Source: Anolis sagrei (taxonomy: Eukaryota > Chordata > Lepidosauria > Squamata > Anolidae). From it: DNA of 64,000 bases. A model generated the notes under the pieces. That model made no database searches and was not told the origin of the DNA. It worked only from the letters and a program-made list of their open reading frames with translations. This document shows, in pieces, positions 55,301 to 64,000 of the stretch. The translations under genes and the position numbers were made by a program. The stretch lies in NCBI RefSeq assembly GCF_037176765.1, contig NC_090022.1, positions 175,730,117 through 175,794,116 on the forward strand, given 5' to 3'. The stretch's first letter is position 1, and each line of letters opens with the position of its first letter.

Positions 55301-58086
55301 TCAGGCGGTGTTGAGCTTCAGTGTCAAAGTTGACTTTTGTTCATCCAGTTCATGATTGAATGAAAATGTATTGTTGAAGGCTTTCATGGCTGGATGGATG
55401 GAAATGGTTTGATGGGTCAGATTACAAAAAGATGCACAGCACTGATTGATGTCTTTTCCTTCTACCAATCCCTTGAGCCGATTTGTACGGTACTTTAAAA
55501 GTGTAAATTAAAAACAATAATTCATTGGAAGTGAGTGAAAAGAAGGAAAACCTAACCTGGTTTGCTTGCCTGGCAGAAATCCTGTGAGCAAAATCACAAT
55601 AACACCTTGAGCTTTTTTTCTTCTTCTTAAGCTTTATCTTCTCACTACCGCCATTTTCTGGGCCATAGAAAGGGAAAGCAATGGATAATCAAGTGGACTG
55701 CAATGGTGAAGAAGACAAGCAGGTCTAAGAAGGCCACTGCTAGGACATAGCAATGGCCTTCTTAATGCTCAGCACTGGATCTGCAAGATTTGTGCTGGCA
55801 CTCAAGAAATTTTTATGAGCTTTGTTTTTCTTAACATTCCCAATATTTATTTTCACTGCCAATGAACTACAAGAGAAAACTTGGCTGCAATCTGCTTTAA
55901 AGTTTAATTAACATATGGATTAATTCAACTGAGGAGCATATCTACCCCATGCCACTGGTAACATGTCTTTTCCTCACAAATACACTTCTCACTATGTTTA
56001 GATTCAGTGCTCTTTCTGCACAAAATGTCTTTGTTCCAATGTACTCCTAAATCCAAATGACTCCCCAGGATGAGAGCACTCCTCCACTTCTTGACATCGC
56101 AAGTGTCAAATGAGGAAGCAGAGCCAACTTGGTCCTAATCCATTTACCAGTAGTGAGTTAAGCTCCGGCTGTAACAAGATCAGCCAGCTGGCTTGAGCCA
56201 GGGTGGGGAACGTGAGAGAGAGAGTGGGATCAGACTGTTAAACCTCATCCAGTCCACCCCCTTGACTATGCAATTCTCCTTCAGGCGCTATAATCTGGAG
56301 GTACAAGTGAACGATGTGATCCAGATCAATCTCAATGAGATCACCAACCTCAAACATGACTTGGCTTGTACTGAAGAGAAGATGGTGTACCAGTCTTATG
56401 AGAGGTCTCGGGACATCTGGGTAAGGGGCATCTAAATTCAGAAGTCCAGGTTATATATACTCTATTGTTGGGTTATGTGTATTATATTACGAGAACTGGG
56501 GATTGGGACACTAGAGGAGGGGGTTGGTTGCCATGACAAGGGGAATGAGAAATATAGCTAAGGAGGAAAATGTTACACAATGCTCAAACTTCAACAACCA
56601 GCTTTAGATACAGAATTATATTATTGGGTGAACTTGGCAAAGGTTGTATTAACTGTGTCAAAGCCGGATGTCAGGAAACTCAGAGGATGCAGGTGATTAT
56701 TAATAGAATGTATTAGAATGCAGGGGGAAGGATTTACCAGCATTGACCTCACTAAAGAGCCCTGCAAAGGGCATTCTGCATTTCGGGATAGTACTTCTTA
56801 CTGCCAGACATAGGAAGTGCGGGCTGTGGAAGGTCCCTAGATGCCCCCACATGGAAACTCTTAGAAACACCCATTCACCTCATTCTAAGAATTCAGCCCT
56901 AGTGTTATTTCTGTTAATGAATTATCTTACATGTATTAACAATCACTAGGATAGAAGGAATGGGATATGCAACAAAATGGTGTAGTGTGGAGCGTTTTCC
57001 TAAATCAGAATTTTCCCCAAAAGGCAGTCAGCAGTCTGTAGCCTCTGAACTTCTTTGTATGCTTTTAAGAAGCCCCCACTCACCCCCATTTCCCTGAGCC
57101 TGTTTCTTGTGTATGCAGGCATGTAGCTGGGGCGGGGCGGGGGGGGGGGGCTTGAGGGGCTTCAGCCCCCCCGAAATTCTCATGGTGGTCCGCAAAAAGG
57201 CCTTACTGGTACATTATTTAAACTGTTATGTTTATTCATATCATGATCTGACCACCATGCTCAATATATCCCATATGCATGGGGGTATTGGGGTAACAAA
57301 AGGTTTGCTAGGGTAGACCCTCTTTCACTCAGACTCAGCCCCCACCCCTCCCGAATCAAAATCCTGGCTAAAGGCCTGCCCAGCATCATTATCTTCTCTA
57401 AACTTTCCTTTCTTCTCATGATGTGGCCAAATACTTCATCTTGGCCTCTACTAGTCTTCCCTCCATTGAGCAATGGGGGTATTGGGGTAACAATACAAAA
57501 GGTTTGCTAGGGTAGACTTTCACTCAGACTCAGCCCCCCCCCCATGAAACTCAGCCCCCCCCCCGAATCAAAATCCTGGCTACGGGCCTGCGTGTATGGA
57601 TTCTGATTACACACCAAATGACAGTAGTATATGACAGATACCACAAAGGGAAGGAGGCGATCATGTGATGAGTCAAATGATACTTGAGTTAGCTGAGACA
57701 GAACCCACCCATGTAAGGGATATGTTCCCTTGAGATCCTGACCTCCTGCTTTCTTCGTCTCTCTTTGGCAGGAGGTGCTGGAGTCCTACCAGACTCGGCT
57801 GGCCAAACTGGAAATGCAGCAACTGACCCAGCAACAAGAGGCAATGGAACTGCCCCAGGCCAGTGTATATAAACTTTACGGGCAACTTATGAACCTCCTG
57901 CTAACCATTGCCGCCATTTTCCTGGTGTGTGCTTCCACCATTTCAACCTTTGCCCTTCCGCTCTTGCGCACTCGCTGGCGTGCCATTACCACTCTTCTTG
58001 TGGTTATCATCATAAGTGCAGCCTGGAACTATTTTCCTCACTTTGCCCCATCGGAATGGAAAACGTGGCTCCCCTCCACTTCATAA
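47714..58086 (+). CDS. TEX28: TEX28, TMCC-family coiled-coil membrane protein, complete, 403 aa
   Basis: Four exons join in phase: 47714-47785 (exon starts at acceptor near 47709), 52770-53458, 56285-56420 and 57772-58086, for 1212 nt with TAA stop. The first exon must be preceded by an untranslated one that I could not place. The protein has a Ser-rich head, then LRHRILHLSELLRVE and VSKADREKAPSIRQAFERIN, matching human TEX28 (VRHRILYLSEQLRVE, VSKADRHQVPHIQQAFEKVN). A second coiled coil contains NLKHDLACTEEKM and YERSRDIW. The last exon encodes two hydrophobic segments at about residues 339-362 and 370-387. The TMCC family sits in ER or nuclear-envelope membranes; TEX28 is testis-biased in mammals and its role is unknown. 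It points toward OPN1LW (tail to tail) and away from TKTL1. Human TEX28 is about 410 residues. Confidence 0.94.
47930..48857. mobile_element. hAT-type element with GC-rich palindromic cargo
   Basis: Perfect 8-bp repeats TCTGTGAA (47922-47929, 48858-48865) flank the element. The left end is CAGAGACGGCCCTAGG and the inverted right end CAGGGGCGGCTCATCC. The interior has a Helitron-like piece (47990-48118), then a GC-rich stretch with a large imperfect palindrome: arms about 48160-48240 and 48370-48445 around a (GA)n run. It lies in intron 1 of TEX28. Confidence 0.85.
48936..49192. mobile_element. hAT-type element, CAGGCCYGTAG family, copy 2
   Basis: Perfect 8-bp repeats CATACACC (48928-48935, 49193-49200) flank the element. 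Left end CAGGCCCGTAACCAGG, inverted right end CATGTAGCCGGGGG. The interior matches copy 3 at 57116-57590, reversed. Confidence 0.85.
49388..49686. mobile_element. hAT-type element, CAGRGRYGGC family, short copy
   Basis: Perfect 8-bp repeats CTTGTATC (49380-49387, 49687-49694) flank the element. Ends are CAGGGGTGGCTCAACC and, inverted, CAGAGGTGGCCCTAGG. It carries the same Helitron-like piece as 47930-48857, in reverse, but not the GC-rich cargo. Confidence 0.87.
50030..50400 (-). mobile_element. (AAT)n array and LINE 3' end
   Basis: (AAT)16-17 at about 50032-50078 is followed by GCTATCTCCCAAAGTTTACA, a reversed L2-type tail related to those at 8100 and 10460. Confidence 0.5.
50752..51325 (-). 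mobile_element. L2-like LINE C-terminus and 3' end
   Basis: The minus frame 51301-51050 encodes VLTYKALNGSGPVYL and RAFSVVAPRLWNSLPIEV, typical of the L2 ORF2 C-terminus. The tail near 50780-50820 is GAGTCCCTCGTCGAGATTGA. Confidence 0.8.
51736..51782. repeat. (TCTA)n microsatellite
   Basis: About eleven near-perfect tetranucleotide units directly precede the Helitron-like element. Confidence 0.9.
51780..52329 (+). mobile_element. Helitron-like element
   Basis: The 3' end GGCCACAGCAACGTGTGGCT with ATGGCTAG at 52329 is followed by T. Interior words (ATAGTTCACCTACAATCAAAG, AACTTGGCACACAGAACTCC) are shared with 39716-40566 and the two hAT elements at 47930 and 49388. It lies in intron 1 of TEX28. 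Confidence 0.7.
52330..52390. repeat. (TG)n(TA)n microsatellite
   Basis: About 14 TG units run into about 15 TA units, starting exactly at the 3' end of the Helitron-like element. Confidence 0.9.
53877..54022. mobile_element. Diverged hAT MITE remnant
   Basis: CAGTGGTGTCAAACTTGTGG on the left and ACAGGCCACAAGTTTAGCAC on the right are inverted copies. It probably belongs to a family related to the CAGTGGTTCTCAACC MITEs. Confidence 0.5.
54565..55340 (-). mobile_element. Non-LTR retrotransposon C-terminal region with zinc-finger-like end
   Basis: Minus frames encode VLRHQLRWTGHIVQMHNHHL and CGIDTENWEALALERSSWKS, and end CPHCRRRCRSRIGLHSHLQTH, a CCHH-like motif. This resembles the C-terminal part of endonuclease-RT retrotransposons; I cannot name the clade. 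It lies in intron 2 of TEX28. Confidence 0.6.
57116..57590. mobile_element. hAT-type element, CAGGCCYGTAG family, copy 3, with BovB piece inside
   Basis: TGTGTATG (57108-57115) and CGTGTATG (57591-57598) flank the element, with one mismatch. Left end CAGGCATGTAGCTGGG, inverted right end CAGGCCCGTAGCCAGG. A BovB fragment sits at about 57370-57470, and the sequence before it (GGGGGTATTGGGGTAACAA) is repeated after it. Confidence 0.8.
57370..57470 (-). mobile_element. BovB (RTE) LINE short internal fragment
   Basis: AGCATCATTATCTTCTCTAA and TTCTCATGATGTGGCC match the BovB copies at 17404 and 20757. It lies inside the hAT-type element in intron 3 of TEX28. Confidence 0.75.
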
Positions 58087-58993
58087 CCAGGGAATTAAAG
58101 GCACAGGCATTTCCTCACCCGTTACATTGCTTTCCAACATTCCCTCATACTTATTTATTTATTTATCTATTTAAAAACCTCTACATGTTTATTTATGCCC
58201 TAGTCTTTTTTTAATTATGACGGGTCATTTAAAAAAAAAACTAATGCTGAGTTCCAGCATCTCAGATTGGTCTAAATGGGCTACAGGGAGTGTAAGGGCT
58301 GTGTGTCCATTCTTGATGAGAAAAGACATCACAGGCAAGACAAAAAAGACACACACAGAGTTCGTATCTACATATTTGAATGTGCACACATTCTGAGTTC
58401 AATAGTCTGGGTATGGAAGGAAACAAATGAAACCATATTGCTGTCTAACCAAGCTGTGGTTCTGCATGTCTATCTAGCCTAGGAGGTGTACACAGGAATT
58501 TCCCACGACATTGTGGCATCTGGATTGGGAAATCCAAATCAAATTCTACTACGCCCTAATTAAAAAGAGGCCTCGTCTACTACAGTGTGTGGTTTATGCA
58601 GCTCCCCTTTGTGTCTCTTACCTTGGGTAACATTTTCTGTGGATAATGTCTCATGTGTCTGATGTATTCCCCGCCCTCCAATTTTTTTAAGTCATGGTCC
58701 CTCCAAGTTCTCCTGTTTGAAGAGCCATTTGACCATTCCTCATACCTGTAAACATATATTTGCTAGCAGTGAAAGCTGGTCCTTCTGGGTCATCTCTCCA
58801 CACAGTCTGCAATCATCAAGCAGACCCCCAACCTCTGCCTCCACTGCAGTCACCACCCACCACCACCACCACCTCACTCGCATGCGTAGATGTAAAGCAA
58901 ACACTTCTGGGCAAAGGGCATTCTTTGGGTGTATCAGGGTTTGTTTGTTTTTGGTAGGATAAGAACAGAACTTATATACAGAAGTTAAAAATC

Positions 58994-58999
58994 TTTATT
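58994..58999 (-). terminator. Polyadenylation signal AATAAA of OPN1LW
   Basis: A canonical AATAAA on the minus strand lies about 950 bases past the opsin stop codon. It would give a 3' UTR of roughly 59943-58975. The TEX28 stop is at 58086 on the other strand, so about 0.9 kb separates the converging genes. Confidence 0.6.
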
Positions 59000-59943
59000 C
59001 TCTATCTCACTCTCACTGCTGCAGATTTTTTTTGGTCATTTTCCCCTTTGCATTTCTAGCTAGATGTCCCAGGGACACAATAGGCTTTAGTATCAAACAC
59101 TATGTACAGAATGGTTCCAGTTGAGCCATGCTGGGGAGAAGCACAAAGCCCCTGCAATGACTGAGGTGGATCGTGCTGAGTCTCGTTGGTTCTACCCATG
59201 TCAGAATCATGCCCACTTTCAACAGAACTAAAATTCAATGCATTCGACCTGGCTGAGGCACAGACACCTCGGGGGACAAACTTTCTCTCCTCCCAGCCCC
59301 CCTTCAATGCACTCCCTGGCACCAGTGAAAACTTCATAGGAGGGGCAGAGCAAAAGGGAACCAGAATATGGCCTGTGTTGCCAAACTGTGGGTAATCTTC
59401 GCTCTTGGGACACAACGTCAGTCCATCCGGTCGGAGGATGTGGATCATGGGGGAGGATGCGGGTGCAAGGGCAGATTCACTGCTAAGAGGGCCTCCAACA
59501 GACTTGCTTTACAAAAGCGATATGCTTTCCACAGGGAACCCCCTTTATTCTGCTCCTCTGGGGAGAAGGGGGAGGGGTGCACGGGAAGACTAGTGACCTT
59601 GGGCAAAGTATGTTCAAACAACACCTCCTGGAAATGTTGCAGAAATATGGGATAGTTGAGCAGAGAATTCCTCACCCCTTCACCCCCATCCCAAAGCAAT
59701 TCTGAGAGGAAAAACAAACATTTCCCTCCCCCAAATCACCAGGGGAGAAATAGCAGCATTCCCAGCTGAGGGAGCAGTATAAGTTCAAAGAAGAGGATCT
59801 GTAGAGATGGCAGGCCAGTATTTCATATTCTCAAAGGGAATCTGTTCAGCAGCGGTCAGTCCAGGAGGAAAGAGGAAGTTCTCACTGGGGCTCTCCTGGG
59901 AGGCAGAATCTCTGGTCTTTGTGGCTATTCAGGCAGGGGGCTC

Positions 59944-62900
59944 TTATGCCGGTGATACAGAGGAATTAGAGACAGAAGAGACCTCAGTGCGGGAAGTGGA
60001 GGATAATTCAGAGCCATCATCCACCTTCTTGCCAAAGAGCTGCATTATGCAGTTACGGAACTGCCAGAAGAAAAAAGAGCAAATGGGAAGGAGGAGAGAG
60101 AAAAAAGTTGCGTAATTAGCTACTAGAGAATGAATCCACTCTAAAACTGGTTTCTGCTTCCTGCAGAATTCTGGGCTTTGTAGTTTAGTGAAGCTGTTAA
60201 AGGCTCCTCCCTAAACTACAAAATGAGCTCTACACATCTCCAGCAAGTAACTATCATAGCAGAATCCCCTGGGCCAAGAGTAGGAATTGGATGGCTATCC
60301 AGATATGATCAGACTAAAAATCCCTTCTGCATTGGCAGCATAGCCAATGAGGAAGGATACTGGAAGCCGCAGTCCTACAACATCTGGAGTGCATCCTGTA
60401 TATTGTGTTCTGTCTAACCCACACAGCCCTCTCTTTTCTAGCTAACCCTATCACAGTCCACTTGAGGACACAGAAAATTACCTGTCTGTTCATGAAGACG
60501 TAGATAATTGGGTTGTAGATGGTGGCGCTCTTTGCAAAGTAGGCAGGCAGAGCAGCTGCAAGGGGGTGGAAGGCATAGCCTGGGTTGGCAGCAGCAAAAC
60601 AGGCAAAGATCGTATATGGTCCCCAGCAAAAGATATAGGCAATGATCATGACTACCACCATCCTTGACACTTCCTTCTCAGCCTTCTGTGTAGATTCCGA
60701 CTCTTTCTGCTGGGCAGCAACCTGTGCAAGAGAAAGGTAAGGAGTTGGATTACAAAGGGCATAACATTTGTGATGCAATGAGGAAAGAGATTCAGTTTGC
60801 CTAGGTCAGGGGTCCTCAAACTAAGGCCCCACGGCCAAATACGGCCCTCCAAGGTCATTTACCTGGCCCTCACTCAGGGTCAATCTGAAACAACTTGAAA
60901 GCACACAACAACAACAACAATCCTATCTCATCAGCCAAAAGCAGGTCCACACTTCCCATTGAAATACTAATACGTTTATATTGTTAAAATTGTTCTTCAT
61001 TTTAATTATTGTATTGCTTTTAAGTGTTTTTTGCACTACAAATAATATATGTGCAGTGTGCACATGAATTCACTCATGTTTTTTTCAAATTATAATCTGA
61101 CCCTCCAACAGTTTGAGGGACTGTGACCTGGCCCTCTGTTTAAAAAGTTTGTGGACCCCTGGCCTACGTTTTAGGCTTTTCTGGTGTTGTTGACTGCCTT
61201 CAAATTCTTTCTGACTTATGACATCCCTAAGATGAACCTATTGCAGATAAGGTTTGTTCAGAGGTAAGTTATCATTGTTTTCTCCTGCGGTAGAGAGTGT
61301 GACTCATCCAAGGTCATAGTCCAGTTCTCAAGGGACTAAACCACACTAACCACACTAGCCTAGCTGGGGGGGGGGGGGGGGAGAACCCCTTGGTAAGACA
61401 CAGCCACTCAATTGCAAACAGGGCATCTTCTAATAGGCAAAATAATGTTAATTAAGAAGAAGGGAAAGAAATCCAATGAAAATTGCGGATAAGCCTCTTG
61501 GAAGGTTTAATAGGGATTTAAGAACAGTCTAGGGCCAGATGCCAGTATGCTGTTAAGGATACAAGTATATAGAGAATATCTTACAGAAACTGATAATATG
61601 AGCAAGGTTTTTCATAAGAAAGGTGGGTTGTCAGGGATATCACTAACCAAACATTCCCAGAGGGGGGCCCAGTTTGGAATTCAAATATGAAAGATGTTAC
61701 ATGTCTAAAGAGGACGGGAGTTAGTAAAAGGGACAGGATTAAGGTGAAGCGGCATTCTTGGAGGGGTGGGAAAGACGTAGCTATTCCACTTGGGAGGCAG
61801 AATTGTAATTCAGTGTGAGTACTTACCGCACGGATAGCCAACCACACTTGCAGGTAGCAGAGAACGATGACACTCAGGGGAATGAAGCAACAGGTGATCA
61901 TGAGGACAATCATGTAAGACTGAACACCGGGGTCATCACTGCCACTGAATACATCTGGACCACATGAGGTCTTCAAGCCATGGGGCCAGTACCTAGAGGA
62001 TAGGTTGGAGAGACAACATATAAAATACCCTTGATACTCTCCTAGTGCTGTTTGTGTTCACGACAACTGACATTCATTCCAGGAAAACAGAAAGAAAAAC
62101 GCAAACTTGCAATGTAAATTAATTTCTGGAAAATGTATGTTTGACATTCACAGGACACAAGAGCAAATATTTGAAATGTTCCCAGCATCTTGAAATGCCC
62201 AAGTTTGAGCTCAATACCCTTGTGCTGATTTTCTGCTTAGAGCTTTGCAGCTGCACCTGTCTAAAGTTACTTCTGAAGTCCTATAGGCTAAAGGAGACTG
62301 TGCGCTCTCCTCCTTGTTTCTTCCCAGCAAGGAATGCCATGACCAACACCACTGAACAGTTTACTTCCTCAACTCATCTGCAGTAGAAGCAGCTCACCCA
62401 CAGCAAGACTTCTGAGTGAGTTTAGCTAACCTCATAGAATTTATCTGCTGAATACAGAACACTGTATATAGTCACATCTTCCCCTGTATATAGTCACAAA
62501 TTCTGAGAGTGTCTTGGGCCACAAGATGATCAGACCAGTCCATACTCCAGGAAATAATGCCAGGCTGCTCACTGGAAGGATATTAGAGGCAAATCTGACC
62601 TTTTTCGTATTGGCAGCCTTTCCTTCCATGCCGACCATTCCCCCCGCTAATGTTGCGTGTCCTAGTCCCTCCACCTCACACTCACCTACTCCAGCCAAAG
62701 ATGGGTGGTGCTGTCCATACACAAGACCACACCCAGGAGAAGACAATGCCAGCCATGGCCAGTTTGGCATCAAACTTGACATTTCCAAAGGGCTTGCAGA
62801 CAACGACCCAGCGTTCCCAAGAGATAATGGCCAAAGACCAGAGAGCTGTGATGCCTATGGAAGAGAGGAGCACAAGAGATAGCTGTCACTAGCAAGGAGC

Positions 62901-63641
62901 GACATGGATTTCAGAACGGCATCTACACTGGGATCATGGGAAGAAAGGATCCATCTTATTTTCTGCTTATCTCCTACCACCTTTTGTGAACTGCCTTTTT
63001 CAGATACTAAAACAGAAGCATTAAAAAAGAAGTTATGGGTGCTGTGGCAGGCCAAACAAAACCTTTGTTAAATTCCCAGCAATTGATTCTTGGAGTGCAA
63101 GGGATTAACATGCATGAGGAAGCTAAGGACAAAGCATAGGAGGAGAATTAAATATTCCTTCTCTAGAAATTCCTGAAAAAGAGAAGCATTGCAAAAGGAA
63201 TAAGGGGGTGGGGTGGGGTCTGAGATGACAACAGAGGAGCAAGATGTCATTTCATGGGAGGGTAAACACATGTATGAGGAATATTGACATGTGGGAAGGA
63301 TTGAAGCTGAAACATGGAAAATAAACCATCCATTTGTCTCTTACCACAAGCTGACACGGTGTATCCCTCCAGCACACACATAGGGTGGCCAAGGATGAAG
63401 TAGCCAGAGATCTGGTTGATGACACTGATGGTACTGGCAATAACTGTCTCACCCAGATCAGCTATCGCCAAGTTCACCAGAATCCAGTTCAGAGGATGCC
63501 GTAGCTTCTTGAATTTGGCAGTGGCCACCAATACCAAACCATTGGTGAAGACTGAGGCAATGACCACAAAAATCATCCAGAGAGAAGTGATGTTGTAGAC
63601 CCAGCGTGGCGCAATGTGATAGTTTGGACCGTCAAAGGGGC
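59944..63641 (-). CDS. OPN1LW: Long-wavelength-sensitive cone opsin, exons 2-6 (5' partial)
   Basis: Five exons join in phase: 63641-63345 (297 nt), 62854-62686 (169), 61992-61827 (166), 60721-60482 (240) and 60060-59944 (117 with TAA stop). The four internal lengths equal those of vertebrate LWS genes; exon 1 lies beyond 64000. The product is a seven-helix GPCR of cone outer segments. Visible are the counterion Glu in [14 protein letters not shown] at helix 3, [13 protein letters not shown] with the chloride-site His, and [15 protein letters not shown] with the retinal Lys (312 in human numbering). The five tuning sites read S180, H197, Y277, T285 and A308. The tail ends in SSVSPA with two residues more than human. 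Exon 2 has YNITS, a possible glycosylation site absent from human. It lies tail to tail with TEX28. Confidence 0.97.
60807..61161. mobile_element. hAT-type element, CAGGGGTCC family, complete
   Basis: Ends are CAGGGGTCCTCAAACTAAGG and, inverted, CAGGGGTCCACAAACTTTTT. The flanking 8 bases are GCCTAGGT (60799-60806) and GCCTACGT (61162-61169). No coding capacity. It lies in opsin intron 4. Confidence 0.85.
62503..62597 (+). mobile_element. BovB (RTE) LINE short fragment
   Basis: GAGAGTGTCTTGGGCC, CAGTCCATACTCCAGGAAAT and GCTCACTGGAAGGATATTAG match BovB (LRVPWT...SLEGRILEA region) with many changes. It lies in opsin intron 3. Confidence 0.75.
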
Positions 63642-64000
63642 CTGCCAGAAAATGGAAAAGTTAGGAGTTAGAAGGAGCCTCACCAGTACAGCAATCGCCA
63701 AACACACATCTACCAGCAAGTTACTTTGCCAAGAAAAGACTACTGTGTCTCATCCTTTCTCAGTGTCCCTATCCTTACAGACTATTTGGGATCATTCTGC
63801 TAGGAAAACCGAGACATTTACACCTCTCCCTGACTTGTACACTAAGACTCCTGCATACTTGCACCTGCATTAGCAACACTTTCTGAAGATCTTTTTAGAT
63901 GCTCTCTCAATACCACTGACAAATCATACATCTGGAACACTCATCCCCATGACCTTTGTGATCTGGGTTGTAAACATCAAAGAAGCCTCCCACCTTAAGG

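Overview
This window is lizard-type (squamate) genomic DNA. The grounds are intron-rich vertebrate genes, many 5'-truncated BovB (RTE) LINEs, L2/CR1-like LINEs, tRNA-derived SINEs, hAT-type MITEs and Helitron-like elements. The species cannot be fixed from the sequence; an iguanian lizard is a reasonable guess.

Four protein-coding genes can be built exon by exon. (1) The 5' end of a BICD-family dynein-adaptor gene lies on the minus strand, with coding exons between 3313 and 1038, a proposed untranslated first exon near 15456-15708 and a TATA/CCAAT promoter behind it; the gene runs off the left edge. (2) A complete TKTL1 (transketolase-like 1) lies on the minus strand, with 14 coding exons from 37806 to 22682 and 626 residues. 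(3) A complete TEX28 (TMCC family) lies on the plus strand, with 4 coding exons from 47714 to 58086 and 403 residues. (4) The long-wavelength cone opsin OPN1LW/LWS lies on the minus strand, with exons 6 to 2 from 59944 to 63641; exon 1 is beyond the right edge.

The order and orientation OPN1LW / TEX28 (tail to tail) and TEX28 / TKTL1 (head to head) are the same as in human Xq28, so these are orthologues at a conserved locus. The BICD-like gene sits where human has FLNA. The TKTL1 here still has the 38-residue exon 3 and the intact GDG motif, both altered in human TKTL1, so it looks like a full, active transketolase. The opsin carries S, H, Y, T and A at the five LWS tuning sites, the red-shifted set.

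The rest is repeats. BovB fragments occur at eight places. A second LINE family (Jockey-like RT end) shares its 3' tail with a tRNA-SINE family. Several hAT-type families are defined by 8-bp target duplications, including one family with three intact insertions. Helitron-like elements carry long polypyrimidine or TG tracts. Two 5S rRNA-derived sequences are also present. Regions 18.4-20.7, 22.0-22.7, 41.6-42.3, 43.1-44.0 and 45.3-47.2 kb hold little that I recognise.
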